Source of the DNA: Frischella japonica
GTDB lineage: Bacteria > Pseudomonadota > Gammaproteobacteria > Enterobacterales > Orbaceae
Direction: 5' to 3'
Length of the DNA stretch: 39,962 bases
Assembly (NCBI RefSeq): GCF_014489845.1
Contig: NZ_JABURY010000004.1
Span: forward strand, 37,072 to 77,033
Shown here piece by piece: positions 8,343 to 17,523 of the stretch. A program made the translations under genes and the position numbers. The notes under the pieces were generated by a model. The model saw only the letters and a program-made list of their open reading frames with translations, had not been told where the DNA came from and did no database searches. Numbering within the stretch: the stretch's first letter is position 1; each line of letters begins with the position of its first letter.

Positions 8343-9242
8343 CTAATTTGTTGCGTTATTTGTTTCAATATTACTATTCGCTGCTTTATCTTTTGATTGT
8401 TGAATATGTTCTTCCAACTCAAAGAATGTAGGACGTTCAGTCGAAAATAATATTTTCCGACCAAATTCAATACAAATTTGTGGGGCGTAGCCATGCATAT
8501 TCGTTAATAATATCACTTTAATACATTCGAGAATTTTGGTTGCATTGGCATTTTTTTGCCTTAACAATGCCGCTAAAGGTGAAATAAATCCATAAGCCAG
8601 TAATATACCGAGAAATGTGCCTACCATCGCATGAGCTATGAGTTCACCTAACTCACTTGCTGGACGATCTGCCTGTGCTAAGGTATTAATGACCCCCATA
8701 ACAGCAGCTACGATACCAAACGCAGGTAAACCATCTCCAATACTGGCAATTGCATCTGCGGGTTTTTCTAATTCATGATGATAAGTGGTGATTTCTTCAT
8801 CCATCAATGCTTCCATTTCGAAAACATTCATATTGCCACTAATCATCAAACGTAGATAATCGGTAATAAAATCACAAACAGGAGCATCGGCCAAAATTTG
8901 TGGATATTGTTTGAAAAGTTCACTTTCTTGAGGGTTATCAATATCAGATTCAATGGATAACATGCCACTTTGACGAATTTTATTCAAAACGCTATACAAT
9001 AAACTCATTAATGTAAAATAAAGTGCTTTATTGTGTTTTGCAGGCTTAAATAATTGTCCGATTGCTTTAAGCGTCGCTTTGAGTACTTTGGCATTATTAC
9101 TGACAATAAATGCACCTAATGCAGCGCCACCAATAATCAGAAATTCTAACGGTTGAAATAGTACTGCTAAATAGCCACCACTTAGCACATAACCCAGTAA
9201 GGTAGAAGCAATTACAATAATATAACCGATAATAATTGGCAT
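8343..9242 (-). CDS. motA: MotA flagellar stator protein
   Basis: Encodes 299 aa, against 295 in E. coli. Four hydrophobic helices are visible: two near the N-terminus (residues 3-22 and 30-48) and two around 170-225. The conserved PAFGIVAAVMGVINTL segment holds the functionally important proline. The cytoplasmic loop between helices 2 and 3 carries the charged residues that contact FliG. It follows flhC by 64 bp and precedes motB. I see no good sigma-28 site in the flhC-motA gap, so motAB may be co-transcribed with flhDC. Confidence 0.95.
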   Translation of the reverse strand: MPIIIGYIIVIASTLLGYVLSGGYLAVLFQPLEFLIIGGAALGAFIVSNNAKVLKATLKAIGQLFKPAKHNKALYFTLMSLLYSVLNKIRQSGMLSIESDIDNPQESELFKQYPQILADAPVCDFITDYLRLMISGNMNVFEMEALMDEEITTYHHELEKPADAIASIGDGLPAFGIVAAVMGVINTLAQADRPASELGELIAHAMVGTFLGILLAYGFISPLAALLRQKNANATKILECIKVILLTNMHGYAPQICIEFGRKILFSTERPTFFELEEHIQQSKDKAANSNIETNNATN

Positions 9243-9306
9243 TAATTTTCCTTATTTTAATTTTAAACAGTCAATGTTATTCATCAAAAAATTCATTACT
9301 TTTAGT

Positions 9307-9918
9307 TTAAATAGAGATCCGTTCAATGCTTGCAGGACTAAAAGTATGTGAGATGGATGAAGAGAGTACTTGTAAAAATTTGGCCTGATTTTCTTTGTGA
9401 GTTTTATGGTTTTTTTCCACCCGTGACGGTGGTTGGCATAAACTGCAAATAAAAGTGTTACGAGGTTGATAAGCGTGAGTAATGAAACGTCCCGTACATC
9501 CTTTACAACATGATTGTTGCATTACTTTACTTTCTACAAATTTGACTAATATCCATGCTCGGGTTAAACCTAAAACGGGTTCCCCTTTTTCTGGTGGTGG
9601 ACACTGTTCTAAGTAAAGCTGATAAGCTTTTATAATCGCTTTAACACCCGATAGCCCACTATTTTTAACCAAAAAACGGTACGCGTTATAAAATACACTA
9701 GAATGAATATTCGGTTCCCAAGTCATAAACCAAGTAGTGGAAAACGGTAATAATCCTTTAGGCGGCGGGCATCCTTGAATTTCTTTATAAAGTTTTATCA
9801 ATTTCCCTCGACTTAAATCGGTTTCACTCTCTAACATTTGAATTCTGGCTCCGAGTGAAATCAACCGCATAGCCAATTGAATATCATTGTATTTTTTTAT
9901 AATACTTTTCTCTTTCAT
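9307..9918 (-). CDS. flhC: FlhC flagellar master transcriptional activator subunit
   Basis: Encodes 203 aa; E. coli FlhC has 192, with the extra residues at the C-terminus. The four zinc-ligand cysteines are present as C138-x2-C141 and C158-x2-C161, the arrangement of the FlhC zinc site. The segment [20 protein letters not shown] near residue 48 is strongly characteristic. FlhC assembles with FlhD as D4C2 and activates class 2 flagellar operons with sigma-70. The start lies 8 bp after flhD. Confidence 0.95.
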   Translation of the reverse strand: MKEKSIIKKYNDIQLAMRLISLGARIQMLESETDLSRGKLIKLYKEIQGCPPPKGLLPFSTTWFMTWEPNIHSSVFYNAYRFLVKNSGLSGVKAIIKAYQLYLEQCPPPEKGEPVLGLTRAWILVKFVESKVMQQSCCKGCTGRFITHAYQPRNTFICSLCQPPSRVEKNHKTHKENQAKFLQVLSSSISHTFSPASIERISI

Positions 9919-9926
9919 CGTCTTTC

Positions 9927-10268
9927 CTATTTACTTAAGGAATCTAAAAGTAAGCTTGATAATAGGATCCCAGTATGCATCTGTTTAATATCACCAACGC
10001 GTGAGTCTTCAGTTAACTTTTTAACCATATCGGAGTTTTGGAATCTTAGTTGAAAAATCAATTGATTAGTTTCCGATAAAACTAACATCTGAGGAGCATT
10101 TAAATTACTTATAACATCAGCTGTTTCTTCATCGATTCCTAAACGATACATCGCCGCATATTTATCTTTTTCAAGCATTCTCTGACTAAGCAAGAGCGTA
10201 GAAAGATTTAAATGATGTATGCATTTTAGCGTGTCATTGTCGATTACATCATCCAATTTAATCACCAA
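9927..10268 (-). CDS. flhD: FlhD flagellar master transcriptional activator subunit
   Basis: Encodes 113 aa, similar to the 116-119 aa of enteric FlhD. The characteristic helical core is present: [24 protein letters not shown], then [19 protein letters not shown]. FlhD contributes the tetrameric core of FlhD4C2 and boosts DNA-binding specificity. It begins a unit with flhC. The gene lies 174 bp downstream of fliA, so master regulator and flagellar sigma factor are neighbours, unlike in E. coli where flhDC and fliA are in separate operons. Confidence 0.93.
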   Translation of the reverse strand: MVIKLDDVIDNDTLKCIHHLNLSTLLLSQRMLEKDKYAAMYRLGIDEETADVISNLNAPQMLVLSETNQLIFQLRFQNSDMVKKLTEDSRVGDIKQMHTGILLSSLLLDSLSK

Positions 10269-10325
10269 TCCAAATTTATTAAAATTACCAACAGGATAAC
10301 ACTTAATTTTCTTATTTTAAAACGC

Positions 10326-10353
10326 AAAATATATTTTTTCCGCGAAATATCAA
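10326..10353 (-). promoter_or_regulatory. possible flhDC promoter
   Basis: On the minus strand TTGATA (10348-10353), a 16-base spacer and TATTTT (10326-10331) lie about 60 bp ahead of flhD, in the 174-bp gap after fliA. The -35 is good and the -10 poor. No CRP site of the E. coli flhDC type is recognisable. The region is about 80% A+T, so chance matches are likely. Confidence 0.25.
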
Positions 10354-10442
10354 CGAAAAAACAATGGAAAATTCGCAAAAACTCATATTTACCAATAATT
10401 TACATTTATTTAATAAAATTTAATTTAATTTTTATATTTTTA

Positions 10443-11156
10443 TCAAGAAATTTTACTTTTTATTCTTTTTATCGCTTGGCTATGTAGTTGACTAACCCGC
10501 GATTCACTGATATTGATGATTTTACCTATTTCTTTTAAGTTAAGATCTTCTTGATAATAGAGCATCAATACCATCTTTTCTTTTTCCGGTAACCGATTAA
10601 TCTGTTCCATAACAATGTGTCGTATTTCTTCGTTTATAATGTCCGAGAATGGATTATTATCTTCTTGTTGATCAATAATTGAATCGATACCATCACCTAA
10701 TTTTCTTCTCATTTCGTCATAAGAATAAATTTGACAATTATTTGAATCCAATAATATTTTACGATAATGCTCAATTGATATTGCGAGATAATCAGCAATT
10801 TCTTGTTCTTCTGGCGCTCTAGCTAATTGATGTTCTAATTCACTAATTGCTTTGGTAACTTTTTTTATATCTTGTCTAGTTCCACGCGGTAACCAGTCAC
10901 GGCTGCGTAATTCATCTAACATTGCCCCCTTGATTCGTTGCGTTGCAAAAGTACTAAAAGCAGTGCCATGTGCCGGATCGTAACGTTCAAGAGCATTTAA
11001 TAATCCGATATAACCAACTTGCAGTAAATCATCCAATTCAACCGTTGAAGGTAATCTAATTGCTAATTTTAATGCTTCATGGCGAACTAATGGAATATAT
11101 TGTTGCCAATCAACATCATCAACTATCCCTTGCGAGTTATATAAACTAACACTCAT
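10443..11156 (-). CDS. fliA: FliA, flagellar sigma factor sigma-28
   Basis: Encodes 237 aa, against 239 in E. coli. Sigma region 2 is clear (ELDDLLQVGYIGLLNALERYD, FSTFATQRIKGAMLDELRSRDW), then region 3 (APEEQEIADYL) and region 4 (LPEKEKMVLMLYYQEDLNLKEIGKIINISESRVSQLHSQA, with its helix-turn-helix). FliA directs late flagellar transcription and is held in check by FlgM until hook completion; no flgM is seen here. The sigma-28 site ahead of flgK in this window is a likely target. No fliZ follows, and flhDC occupies that place instead. Confidence 0.96.
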   Translation of the reverse strand: MSVSLYNSQGIVDDVDWQQYIPLVRHEALKLAIRLPSTVELDDLLQVGYIGLLNALERYDPAHGTAFSTFATQRIKGAMLDELRSRDWLPRGTRQDIKKVTKAISELEHQLARAPEEQEIADYLAISIEHYRKILLDSNNCQIYSYDEMRRKLGDGIDSIIDQQEDNNPFSDIINEEIRHIVMEQINRLPEKEKMVLMLYYQEDLNLKEIGKIINISESRVSQLHSQAIKRIKSKIS

Positions 11157-11505
11157 TTTGGTACTAAACCAATATGAAAAAAATGATTATTGGTATTATG
11201 CCGATGTTATAAGAATTTAATTGGCAAAATAGGGAAGTAAAAAATAGGTATTTATGATTATTAAGAAAAATAAAAATTCACTTAAATCATATTTTCTCAA
11301 TAATCATATATATTTTTAATCAGTTAAAATTTTTCATATTTTTGTGCTTTCTAATTAAAAATTAGCATTATGACTAGCCAATTAATAATGTTAAATATAT
11401 TTAGAATGCTAAGGTTTGTTTGATTGACTAATCAAAAATATCTGTCTTTTTGATAAAAATGCTAGTTTATTTAGTAATAATTGTATTTAATATCATCATA
11501 ACTAA

Positions 11506-11540
11506 CTTTGGTTAAGTTAGCATTAACTAACTTACCAAAG
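11506..11540. repeat. inverted repeat upstream of nth
   Basis: The arms ctttggttaagttag and ctaacttaccaaag pair over 14 bp with a single-base bulge around the loop cattaa. The unit taactaactt also occurs twice as a direct repeat (11499-11508 and 11524-11533). No T run follows, so it is not an intrinsic terminator. It overlaps the probable -35 of nth, which suggests an operator. Confidence 0.6.
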
Positions 11541-11560
11541 ATTTAAATAGTTGATATAAT
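11532..11560 (+). promoter_or_regulatory. probable nth-smrB promoter
   Basis: TTACCA (11532-11537), a 17-base spacer and a perfect TATAAT (11555-11560). The -35 matches at four of six positions and lies inside the right arm of the inverted repeat. Transcription would begin near 11567, giving a leader of under 30 nt and no visible Shine-Dalgarno sequence. Confidence 0.5.
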
Positions 11561-11594
11561 AATTAATGAATAATAGTGATTTTAATATAATATT

Positions 11595-12233
11595 GTGAAA
11601 CAAAAAACACGTATAGAAATTCTTGAACGCTTAAAAGCGCACATAAAAGATCCCACCACTGAATTGATATATCATACCCCGTTTGAATTATTAATTGCGG
11701 TATTGTTATCCGCTCAAGCAACGGATGTCAGTGTCAATAAAGCGACTAAATCGCTTTTTGCCGTCGCGAATACGCCAGAGGCGATGTTAGCATTAGGGGT
11801 TGAGAGTTTAAAGGAATACATTCGTACTATTGGTCTTTTTAATAGCAAAGCGCAAAATATTATTAAAACCTGTCAAATATTGATTACTCAGCATCATAGT
11901 GAAGTGCCAGAAGATTTTGCTCATTTAGTGGCCTTACCGGGGGTTGGAAGGAAAACCGCAAATGTTGTATTAAATACTGCATTTGGTTGGCCAACAATAG
12001 CGGTTGATACGCATATTTTTCGATTATGTAATCGTACTGGGTTTGCTTGTGGAAAAACGGTAGAAGCTGTGGAAGATAAACTGCTACAAGTAGTGCCTGC
12101 TGATTATAAAATAAATTGTCATCATTGGTTTATTCTCCATGGTCGTTATACCTGTATTGCACGGAAACCGCGTTGTGGTTCATGTGTGATTGAAGATTTA
12201 TGTGAATTTAAAGATAAGGTCTATCCAGAGTAA
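11595..12233 (+). CDS. nth: endonuclease III (thymine glycol DNA glycosylase/AP lyase)
   Basis: Encodes 212 aa, against 211 in E. coli. The helix-hairpin-helix LPGVGRKTANVV contains catalytic Lys120, and the catalytic Asp138 follows in AVDTH. The C-terminal 4Fe-4S ligands are C187-x6-C194-x2-C197-x5-C203, exactly the Nth spacing. The enzyme excises oxidised pyrimidines and nicks the abasic site in base-excision repair. The start is GTG with no recognisable Shine-Dalgarno sequence. It is kept because the N-terminus aligns with the E. coli protein and no nearby alternative exists. smrB follows after 4 bp. Confidence 0.95.
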   Translation: MKQKTRIEILERLKAHIKDPTTELIYHTPFELLIAVLLSAQATDVSVNKATKSLFAVANTPEAMLALGVESLKEYIRTIGLFNSKAQNIIKTCQILITQHHSEVPEDFAHLVALPGVGRKTANVVLNTAFGWPTIAVDTHIFRLCNRTGFACGKTVEAVEDKLLQVVPADYKINCHHWFILHGRYTCIARKPRCGSCVIEDLCEFKDKVYPE

Positions 12234-12237
12234 TATT

Positions 12238-12786
12238 ATGTCAAATAAATTTAATCTTAGTGATGAGGATGTCGCGTTATTCAAAAGTGTTATCGGTAAG
12301 ACTAAAAAAATAGAACAAGATACGGTTGTGCATAAACCCAACAAGCAGATAAAACGTGAAATCCGGGTTAAAAAACATCAGCAAGAAGCTTTAAATAATG
12401 AATTCTACTTTTCCGATGATTTCCAACCCTTATTGCAGGATGATCCTATACGTTACTTACGAGAATCAGCTGACCCTAATGAACTTAAAAAGTTAAAACG
12501 TGGTTATTATGAACCCGAATTTTTTCTGGATTTACATGGTTTAACACAACTTGAAGCCAAAAAAGAGATATCAGCTTTAATTACAGCTTGTCTACGTGAA
12601 CGGGCTGTATGTGCCTGTATTATGTATGGACATGGCAAGAATATTTTAAAAAAGCAAACACCAATGTGGTTAGCACAGCATCCTGATATCATCTGTTTTC
12701 ATCAGGCTCCAAAAGCTTTTAGCGGTAGTGCTGCATTACTAGTTGTATTTGATCTCAATAAACAGATTGATGAATTTTTCCGATAA
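12238..12786 (+). CDS. smrB: SmrB ribosome-rescue endonuclease (Smr domain)
   Basis: Encodes 182 aa from the ATG at 12238; E. coli SmrB has 183. An in-frame upstream start at 12190 would overlap nth and add residues absent from the family, so it is rejected. The N-terminal tail (LSDEDVALFKSVIG, then KIEQDTVVHKP) resembles the SmrB ribosome-contact region. The Smr domain has DLHGLTQLEAK at 98-108 and GHGK at 131-134, its catalytic motifs. In E. coli SmrB is recruited to collided ribosomes and cleaves the mRNA between them. Cotranscription with nth is likely from the 4-bp gap. Confidence 0.93.
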   Translation: MSNKFNLSDEDVALFKSVIGKTKKIEQDTVVHKPNKQIKREIRVKKHQQEALNNEFYFSDDFQPLLQDDPIRYLRESADPNELKKLKRGYYEPEFFLDLHGLTQLEAKKEISALITACLRERAVCACIMYGHGKNILKKQTPMWLAQHPDIICFHQAPKAFSGSAALLVVFDLNKQIDEFFR

Positions 12787-12796
12787 TGAAGTGGAT

Positions 12797-12830
12797 ATTA
12801 CCGAATCAAGTTTAAGAATGATTCGGTAAT
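12797..12830. terminator. hairpin between convergent smrB and carB
   Basis: A perfect 12-bp stem (attaccgaatca/tgattcggtaat) with a ten-base loop lies between the smrB and carB stops. Neither side has a strong T run (plus-strand tail ggtaatttgcgattattttt), so it probably acts as a weak bidirectional terminator or a 3'-end protector. Confidence 0.55.
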
Positions 12831-12848
12831 GGTAATTTGCGATTATTT

Positions 12849-15800
12849 TTATTGGTATAATTGCTGTAATGAAGTAACTTGAGCTGTTGCATCATAATCG
12901 AGAGCCGCCGTTGTGGCATATGCGGCATTAATTGTGGTATCGTAATGGGTTTTATACATAATGGCACTACGACGTAATATTTTAGATGCTTCAATTGCAG
13001 CCCGTCCAGACGTGGTATTAAGTATGTAACTATATTCGCCATTTTTAATATGATCATGAACGTTTGGTCTACCTTGCGTCTCTTTATTGACCTTTTGGCA
13101 TAGAATACCTGCTTGTTGTAGATATTTAGCTGTACCATCGGTTGCATCAAGAGTAAATCCATGTTTAATTAAACGCTTTGCAATTTCATACACCCGTTTT
13201 TTATCCTGATCTCGAACAGATAATAATGCTTTGCCTTGTTTTTTCATCGTGGATAAGCTAGCAAGTTGCGCTTTAGCAAAGGCTTCCGCAAATGTTTTTC
13301 CGATTCCCATGACTTCGCCTGTTGAACGCATCTCTGGTCCTAAAATAGGATCAACACCACTAAATTTATTAAATGGTAGCACAACTTCTTTGACTGAATA
13401 ATAATTTGGTATGATTTCATGAGTAATATTTTGTTGTTTTAAGGATTGCCCAACCATCACTCGAGCGGCAACTTTGGCTAATGCAACACCTGTCGCTTTT
13501 GAAACGAATGGAACTGTTCGTGCAGCACGTGGATTGACTTCGATCAAATAGACTTGTTGATCTTTAATAGCAAATTGGGCATTCATTAATCCTTTAACAT
13601 CTAATTCTAAAGCAAGCTGTTTAGCTTGTTCACGTAATTCTGCTAATACTTCATCGGAAAGAGTGTACGTTGGTAATGAACATGCAGAATCACCAGAATG
13701 AACGCCAGCTTGCTCAATATGTTCCATAATCCCTCCGATGACAACACTATCACCATCTGCAATTACATCTATATCAACTTCAATAGCATCATCTAGAAAA
13801 TGATCTAGTAATACTGGGGCATTATTTGATTCACTAACAGCAGTATCAAAATAGCGTTGTAAATCGTTGGGGTTATAAACAATTTCCATAGCACGACCAC
13901 CCAAAACATAAGATGGTCTAACAACTAATGGGTAACCAATACGCTCAGCTTCATGTAAGGCTTGTTCTAGGTTAGTCACCGTAGCATTAACCGGCTGTTT
14001 AAGATTAAGTTTAGTCACGACTTGTTGAAAGCGTTGTCGATCTTCCGCTCGATCAATAGCATCTGGTGACGTACCAATAATAGCAACACCTTCTTCAGCT
14101 AATGCTTTAGCTAATTTCAGAGGTGTTTGCCCACCATACTGAACGATAACGCCATTCGGTTGTTCAAGGTGGACAATTTCTAGTACATCTTCAAGGGTAA
14201 CCGGTTCAAAATACAGGCGATCTGACGTATCATAATCGGTTGAGACAGTTTCTGGATTACAATTAACCATAATGGTTTCATATCCATCTTGATGAAGTGC
14301 TTGTGCGGCATGAACGCAACAATAATCAAATTCAATTCCTTGACCAATTCGATTCGGTCCACCTCCTAAGATCATGGTTTTTTTACGTTCAAACTGTGGT
14401 TGAGCTTCACATTCATCTTCATAAGTCGAATAAAGATAGGCTGTTTGCGTAGCGAATTCAGCTGCACAGGTATCAACACGTTTATAAACTGGATGGAGAT
14501 TAAATTGCCAACGTTTTTGGCGAATATCTGCTTCTGTTACATTAAGTAACTGTGCAAGTCTGATATCGGAAAATCCTTTACGTTTTAAATATCGTAGTTG
14601 TTTTGCATCCAGTTGATTGATATCTAATTGGCTAATAATTTGTTCAATTTTAATTAGTTCTTCAATTTGTACTAAAAACCATGGATCAATATGTGTGAGT
14701 TCAAACACTTCTGTTAAAGTGAAACCTGAACGAAAAGCATCAGCAATATACCAAATTCTATCACTGCCAGCTTCTTGTAGCTCGTGTCGAATAATGGTTT
14801 GTAGTTCATTGTTAACTTCACTTTTGAATTTCGATTCCAGTCCAGATACACCAACTTCTAAACCACGTAATGCTTTTTGCAATGATTCTTGAAATGTTCG
14901 TCCAATGGCCATCACTTCGCCTACCGATTTCATTTGAGTGGTCAACCGATCATTACAACCGGCAAATTTTTCAAAATTGAAACGAGGTATTTTAGTTACT
15001 ACATAATCAATAGAAGGTTCGAATGATGCTGGCGTTTTACCACCTGTAATATCGTTTGCTAATTCATCAAGTGTATACCCGATAGCTAATTTAGCTGCGA
15101 TTTTGGCAATTGGAAATCCAGTTGCTTTCGATGCCAGAGCAGAAGATCGCGATACACGAGGGTTCATTTCAATTACAATTAAACGACCACTTTTAGGATC
15201 AACTGAGAATTGAACATTAGCGCCTCCTGTTTCAACACCAATTTCACGTAGCACAGCTAATGATGCATTACGCATTATTTGATACTCTTTATCTGTTAGT
15301 GTTTGTGCAGGAGCAACCGTAATTGAATCACCAGTATGTATTCCCATTGGATCAAAATTTTCAATCGAACAGACAATAATACAATTATCATTTTTGTCTC
15401 TTATCACTTCCATTTCATACTCTTTCCAACCAATGAGAGACTCATCAATGAGTAATTCATTGGTTGGTGATAGATCAAATCCACGTAAACATATTTCATC
15501 AAATTCACTACGATTATAGGCAATTCCCCCCCCGGTTCCTCCCATCGTAAATGATGGACGGATAATGCAAGGGAAACCAACTTTATCGAGTACTAGATGC
15601 GCTTCTTTTAAATTATGAGCGATGCCGCTGCGTGCTGTTTCAAGACCAATTTTTTTCATGGCTTGATCAAAACGTTTACGATCTTCAGCTTTGTCAATAG
15701 CATCTGCGGTTGCGCCAATCATTTCAACATTGAATTGTTGAAGAATGCCATGTTTTTCTAAATCTAACGCACAATTCAATGCCGTTTGTCCACCCATAGT

Positions 15801-16064
15801 TGGTAAGATTGCTTCAGGTCGTTCTTTTTCAATGATTTTACTGACGGTTTGCCAGTGAATAGGTTCGATATAGGTAACATCTGCTAAATCGGGATCGGTC
15901 ATAATTGTTGCAGGATTTGAGTTAACTAAAATTATCCGATAACCTTCTTCTCGTAACGCTTTACATGCTTGAGTACCAGAATAATCAAATTCACATGCTT
16001 GACCAATAATGATTGGTCCAGCGCCAATAATCAAAATACTTTTAATATCAGTACGTTTTGCCAT
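12849..16064 (-). CDS. carB: carbamoyl-phosphate synthase large subunit
   Basis: Encodes 1071 aa, against 1073 in E. coli. Two homologous ATP-grasp halves are evident. The first opens with [24 protein letters not shown] and contains [16 protein letters not shown]. The second opens at about residue 555 with [22 protein letters not shown] and contains [16 protein letters not shown]. The last 130 residues or so form the MGS-like allosteric domain that binds UMP and ornithine in E. coli. CarB makes carbamoyl phosphate from bicarbonate, 2 ATP and the ammonia channelled from CarA. It starts 5 bp after carA. Confidence 0.98.
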   Translation of the reverse strand: MAKRTDIKSILIIGAGPIIIGQACEFDYSGTQACKALREEGYRIILVNSNPATIMTDPDLADVTYIEPIHWQTVSKIIEKERPEAILPTMGGQTALNCALDLEKHGILQQFNVEMIGATADAIDKAEDRKRFDQAMKKIGLETARSGIAHNLKEAHLVLDKVGFPCIIRPSFTMGGTGGGIAYNRSEFDEICLRGFDLSPTNELLIDESLIGWKEYEMEVIRDKNDNCIIVCSIENFDPMGIHTGDSITVAPAQTLTDKEYQIMRNASLAVLREIGVETGGANVQFSVDPKSGRLIVIEMNPRVSRSSALASKATGFPIAKIAAKLAIGYTLDELANDITGGKTPASFEPSIDYVVTKIPRFNFEKFAGCNDRLTTQMKSVGEVMAIGRTFQESLQKALRGLEVGVSGLESKFKSEVNNELQTIIRHELQEAGSDRIWYIADAFRSGFTLTEVFELTHIDPWFLVQIEELIKIEQIISQLDINQLDAKQLRYLKRKGFSDIRLAQLLNVTEADIRQKRWQFNLHPVYKRVDTCAAEFATQTAYLYSTYEDECEAQPQFERKKTMILGGGPNRIGQGIEFDYCCVHAAQALHQDGYETIMVNCNPETVSTDYDTSDRLYFEPVTLEDVLEIVHLEQPNGVIVQYGGQTPLKLAKALAEEGVAIIGTSPDAIDRAEDRQRFQQVVTKLNLKQPVNATVTNLEQALHEAERIGYPLVVRPSYVLGGRAMEIVYNPNDLQRYFDTAVSESNNAPVLLDHFLDDAIEVDIDVIADGDSVVIGGIMEHIEQAGVHSGDSACSLPTYTLSDEVLAELREQAKQLALELDVKGLMNAQFAIKDQQVYLIEVNPRAARTVPFVSKATGVALAKVAARVMVGQSLKQQNITHEIIPNYYSVKEVVLPFNKFSGVDPILGPEMRSTGEVMGIGKTFAEAFAKAQLASLSTMKKQGKALLSVRDQDKKRVYEIAKRLIKHGFTLDATDGTAKYLQQAGILCQKVNKETQGRPNVHDHIKNGEYSYILNTTSGRAAIEASKILRRSAIMYKTHYDTTINAAYATTAALDYDATAQVTSLQQLYQ

Positions 16065-16069
16065 TTTGC

Positions 16070-17230
16070 TTATTGCCTTTGTTTATAATTAGAAATAAGT
16101 TCAATAAAGTGATCAAATAATGGAGCTGCATCATGGGGACCTGGACTCGCTTCTGGATGACCTTGAAAACTGAAAGCCGGTTTAACATTATGATGAATAC
16201 CTTGTAGTGATTTATCAAATAAAGATTTATGAGTTACCCTTAAATCATTCGGTAAAGTAGTTTCATCGACAGCAAAACCATGATTTTGAGCGGTAATCAT
16301 TACCATATTTTTTTCAATGTCTTTGACTGGATGGTTACCACCATGATGACCAAATTTCATTTTAAGTGTCTTCGCATTGCAAGCTAATGCTAATAACTGA
16401 TGCCCTAAACAAATACCAAAAATGGGAATATCAGTGGTTAGCAACTGTTTTATTGCCGCAATAGCATAATGACAGGCGGCTGGATCGCCAGGACCGTTAG
16501 ATAAGAATATTCCATCAGGATTAAGCGCTAACACTTCATCAGCAGGAGTTTGTGCTGGAACCACCGTTAAATAACATCCGCGATCGACAAGCATGGTTAA
16601 AATTTGGCGTTTTACACCAAAATCATAGGCGACAACATGATAAGTAAATTCAGCTTTATTTTTGGCTGAAGGATGTGGATGATTTAATGACCATGAACCT
16701 TTTTGCCAGTGATAAATATGTTTAGTACTAACGCGTTTGGCGAGATCAACGCCATTTAAGCCAGGAAAGTTTTGTGCGTTAAACAATATGTTATCTGCTT
16801 GTTTCATTAGGTCTTCTTGATTAGAAGCTGTCATGATACAGCCATGTAAACTACCTTTTTCACGAAGAATACGGGTTAGTTTGCGGGTATCAATATCAGC
16901 AATACCGATAACATTATGTTGCTTAAGATAAGCTTTTAAGTTATTAGTACTTCTAAAATTACTGGCTAATAAAGGTAAATCGCGAATAATAAGGCCTTTG
17001 GCATGAATTTGATCCGACTCTTCATCAGCAGGATTTGTGCCAACATTCCCAATGTGTGGATAAGTTAATGTGATGATTTGTTCGCAGTAAGAAGGATCGG
17101 TCAAAATTTCTTGATAACCCGTCATCGAGGTATTAAAAACCACTTCACCAACGGTATATCCTTCTGCACCAATTGATTTTCCATGAAATTGAGTACCATC
17201 TTGTAATATCAGTAAGGCATGATCATGCAT
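16070..17230 (-). CDS. carA: carbamoyl-phosphate synthase small subunit (glutaminase)
   Basis: From the ATG at 17230 the protein has 386 aa; E. coli CarA has 382. An in-frame ATG at 17263 would add 11 residues absent from the family and would put the start inside an ArgR operator. The 17230 start has AGAGAG nine bases ahead, so it is preferred. The class I glutamine amidotransferase triad is C274 (in [10 protein letters not shown]), H358 and E360 (in FQGHPEAS). The N-terminal half ([20 protein letters not shown]) is typical of CarA. It hydrolyses glutamine and passes ammonia to CarB. It is divergent from argF, whose enzyme uses the product. Confidence 0.97.
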   Translation of the reverse strand: MHDHALLILQDGTQFHGKSIGAEGYTVGEVVFNTSMTGYQEILTDPSYCEQIITLTYPHIGNVGTNPADEESDQIHAKGLIIRDLPLLASNFRSTNNLKAYLKQHNVIGIADIDTRKLTRILREKGSLHGCIMTASNQEDLMKQADNILFNAQNFPGLNGVDLAKRVSTKHIYHWQKGSWSLNHPHPSAKNKAEFTYHVVAYDFGVKRQILTMLVDRGCYLTVVPAQTPADEVLALNPDGIFLSNGPGDPAACHYAIAAIKQLLTTDIPIFGICLGHQLLALACNAKTLKMKFGHHGGNHPVKDIEKNMVMITAQNHGFAVDETTLPNDLRVTHKSLFDKSLQGIHHNVKPAFSFQGHPEASPGPHDAAPLFDHFIELISNYKQRQ

Positions 17231-17246
17231 GATTTGCAACTCTCTT

Positions 17247-17264
17247 ATTGAATAATAAGTCATT
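17247..17264. promoter_or_regulatory. ARG box 1 of carAB (ArgR operator)
   Basis: The 18-bp sequence atTGAATaataAGTCAtt matches the ARG box pattern (TGAAT-N4-ATTCA core) with one mismatch. It is separated by exactly 3 bp from a perfect box at 17268-17285, the 21-bp centre spacing of tandem ArgR sites in E. coli. It lies in the carA leader, between the promoter and the start at 17230. Confidence 0.75.
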
Positions 17265-17267
17265 ATT

Positions 17268-17285
17268 TATGAATTTATATTCATT
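17268..17285. promoter_or_regulatory. ARG box 2 of carAB (ArgR operator)
   Basis: taTGAATttatATTCAtt is a perfect match to the ARG box consensus. It overlaps the -10 and the predicted start point of the carA promoter, as at the arginine-repressed P2 promoter of E. coli carAB. With box 1 it forms a tandem site that an ArgR hexamer could occupy. Confidence 0.88.
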
Positions 17286-17288
17286 ATA
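17283..17288 (-). promoter_or_regulatory. -10 of the arginine-regulated carAB promoter
   Basis: On the minus strand TATAAT lies directly against ARG box 2, placing the start of transcription near 17276 within the operator. No good -35 is found 16-18 bp upstream. A second, pyrimidine-controlled promoter further upstream is expected by analogy with E. coli, but I cannot place it. Confidence 0.5.
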
Positions 17289-17433
17289 TTTTAGCTTGCA
17301 AAATGAGAATAGCAATATATTTATCATAAAATATTTGATCGTTATAATATAATTAATTATTGACAAAAATAGTCTAAAATTTGAGATCGGGATGAATGAT
17401 ACTCTAATATATAGTAAAAAATAGTACTTTAAC

Positions 17434-17462
17434 TTGATATTGAATAATTATTCAAATAGAAT
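17434..17462 (+). promoter_or_regulatory. argF promoter with embedded ARG box
   Basis: TTGATA (17434-17439), a 17-base spacer and TAGAAT (17457-17462) form a good sigma-70 promoter about 60 bp before argF. The spacer is almost entirely an ARG box, atTGAATaattATTCAaa at 17439-17456, perfect in both half-sites. Bound ArgR would block RNA polymerase. I find no clear second box at the 21-bp spacing. Confidence 0.85.
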
Positions 17463-17523
17463 TTTGCTAATTTTTGTCCGATATCGATTAATATAAATGA
17501 TAAGTCAAATATAGGAGCAACAT

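Larger units (their letters stand above)
11157..11594. other. 438-bp divergent intergenic region fliA / nth
   Basis: This AT-rich region must hold the fliA promoter (minus strand) and the nth promoter (plus). I can point to a 14-bp interrupted palindrome with an overlapping nth promoter at its right end (listed separately) and a small 7-bp inverted repeat (tttgatt/aatcaaa, 11419-11436). No protein-like reading frame or RNA gene is recognisable. Confidence 0.5.

Noticed and set aside
11419-11436. tttgatt-gact-aatcaaa as a possible FNR site or terminator
   Set aside because: The half-site spacing is six bases instead of four for FNR, and no T run follows for a terminator.
12190-12237. N-terminal extension of smrB overlapping the end of nth
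   Set aside because: The extra residues simply translate nth's last codons in another frame. SmrB homology begins at the ATG at 12238, which follows a GAG-type ribosome-binding site.
12812-13162. Open frame antisense to the 3' part of carB
   Set aside because: It lies opposite strongly conserved CarB codons, and its translation has no domain-like composition. It is a shadow of the real gene.
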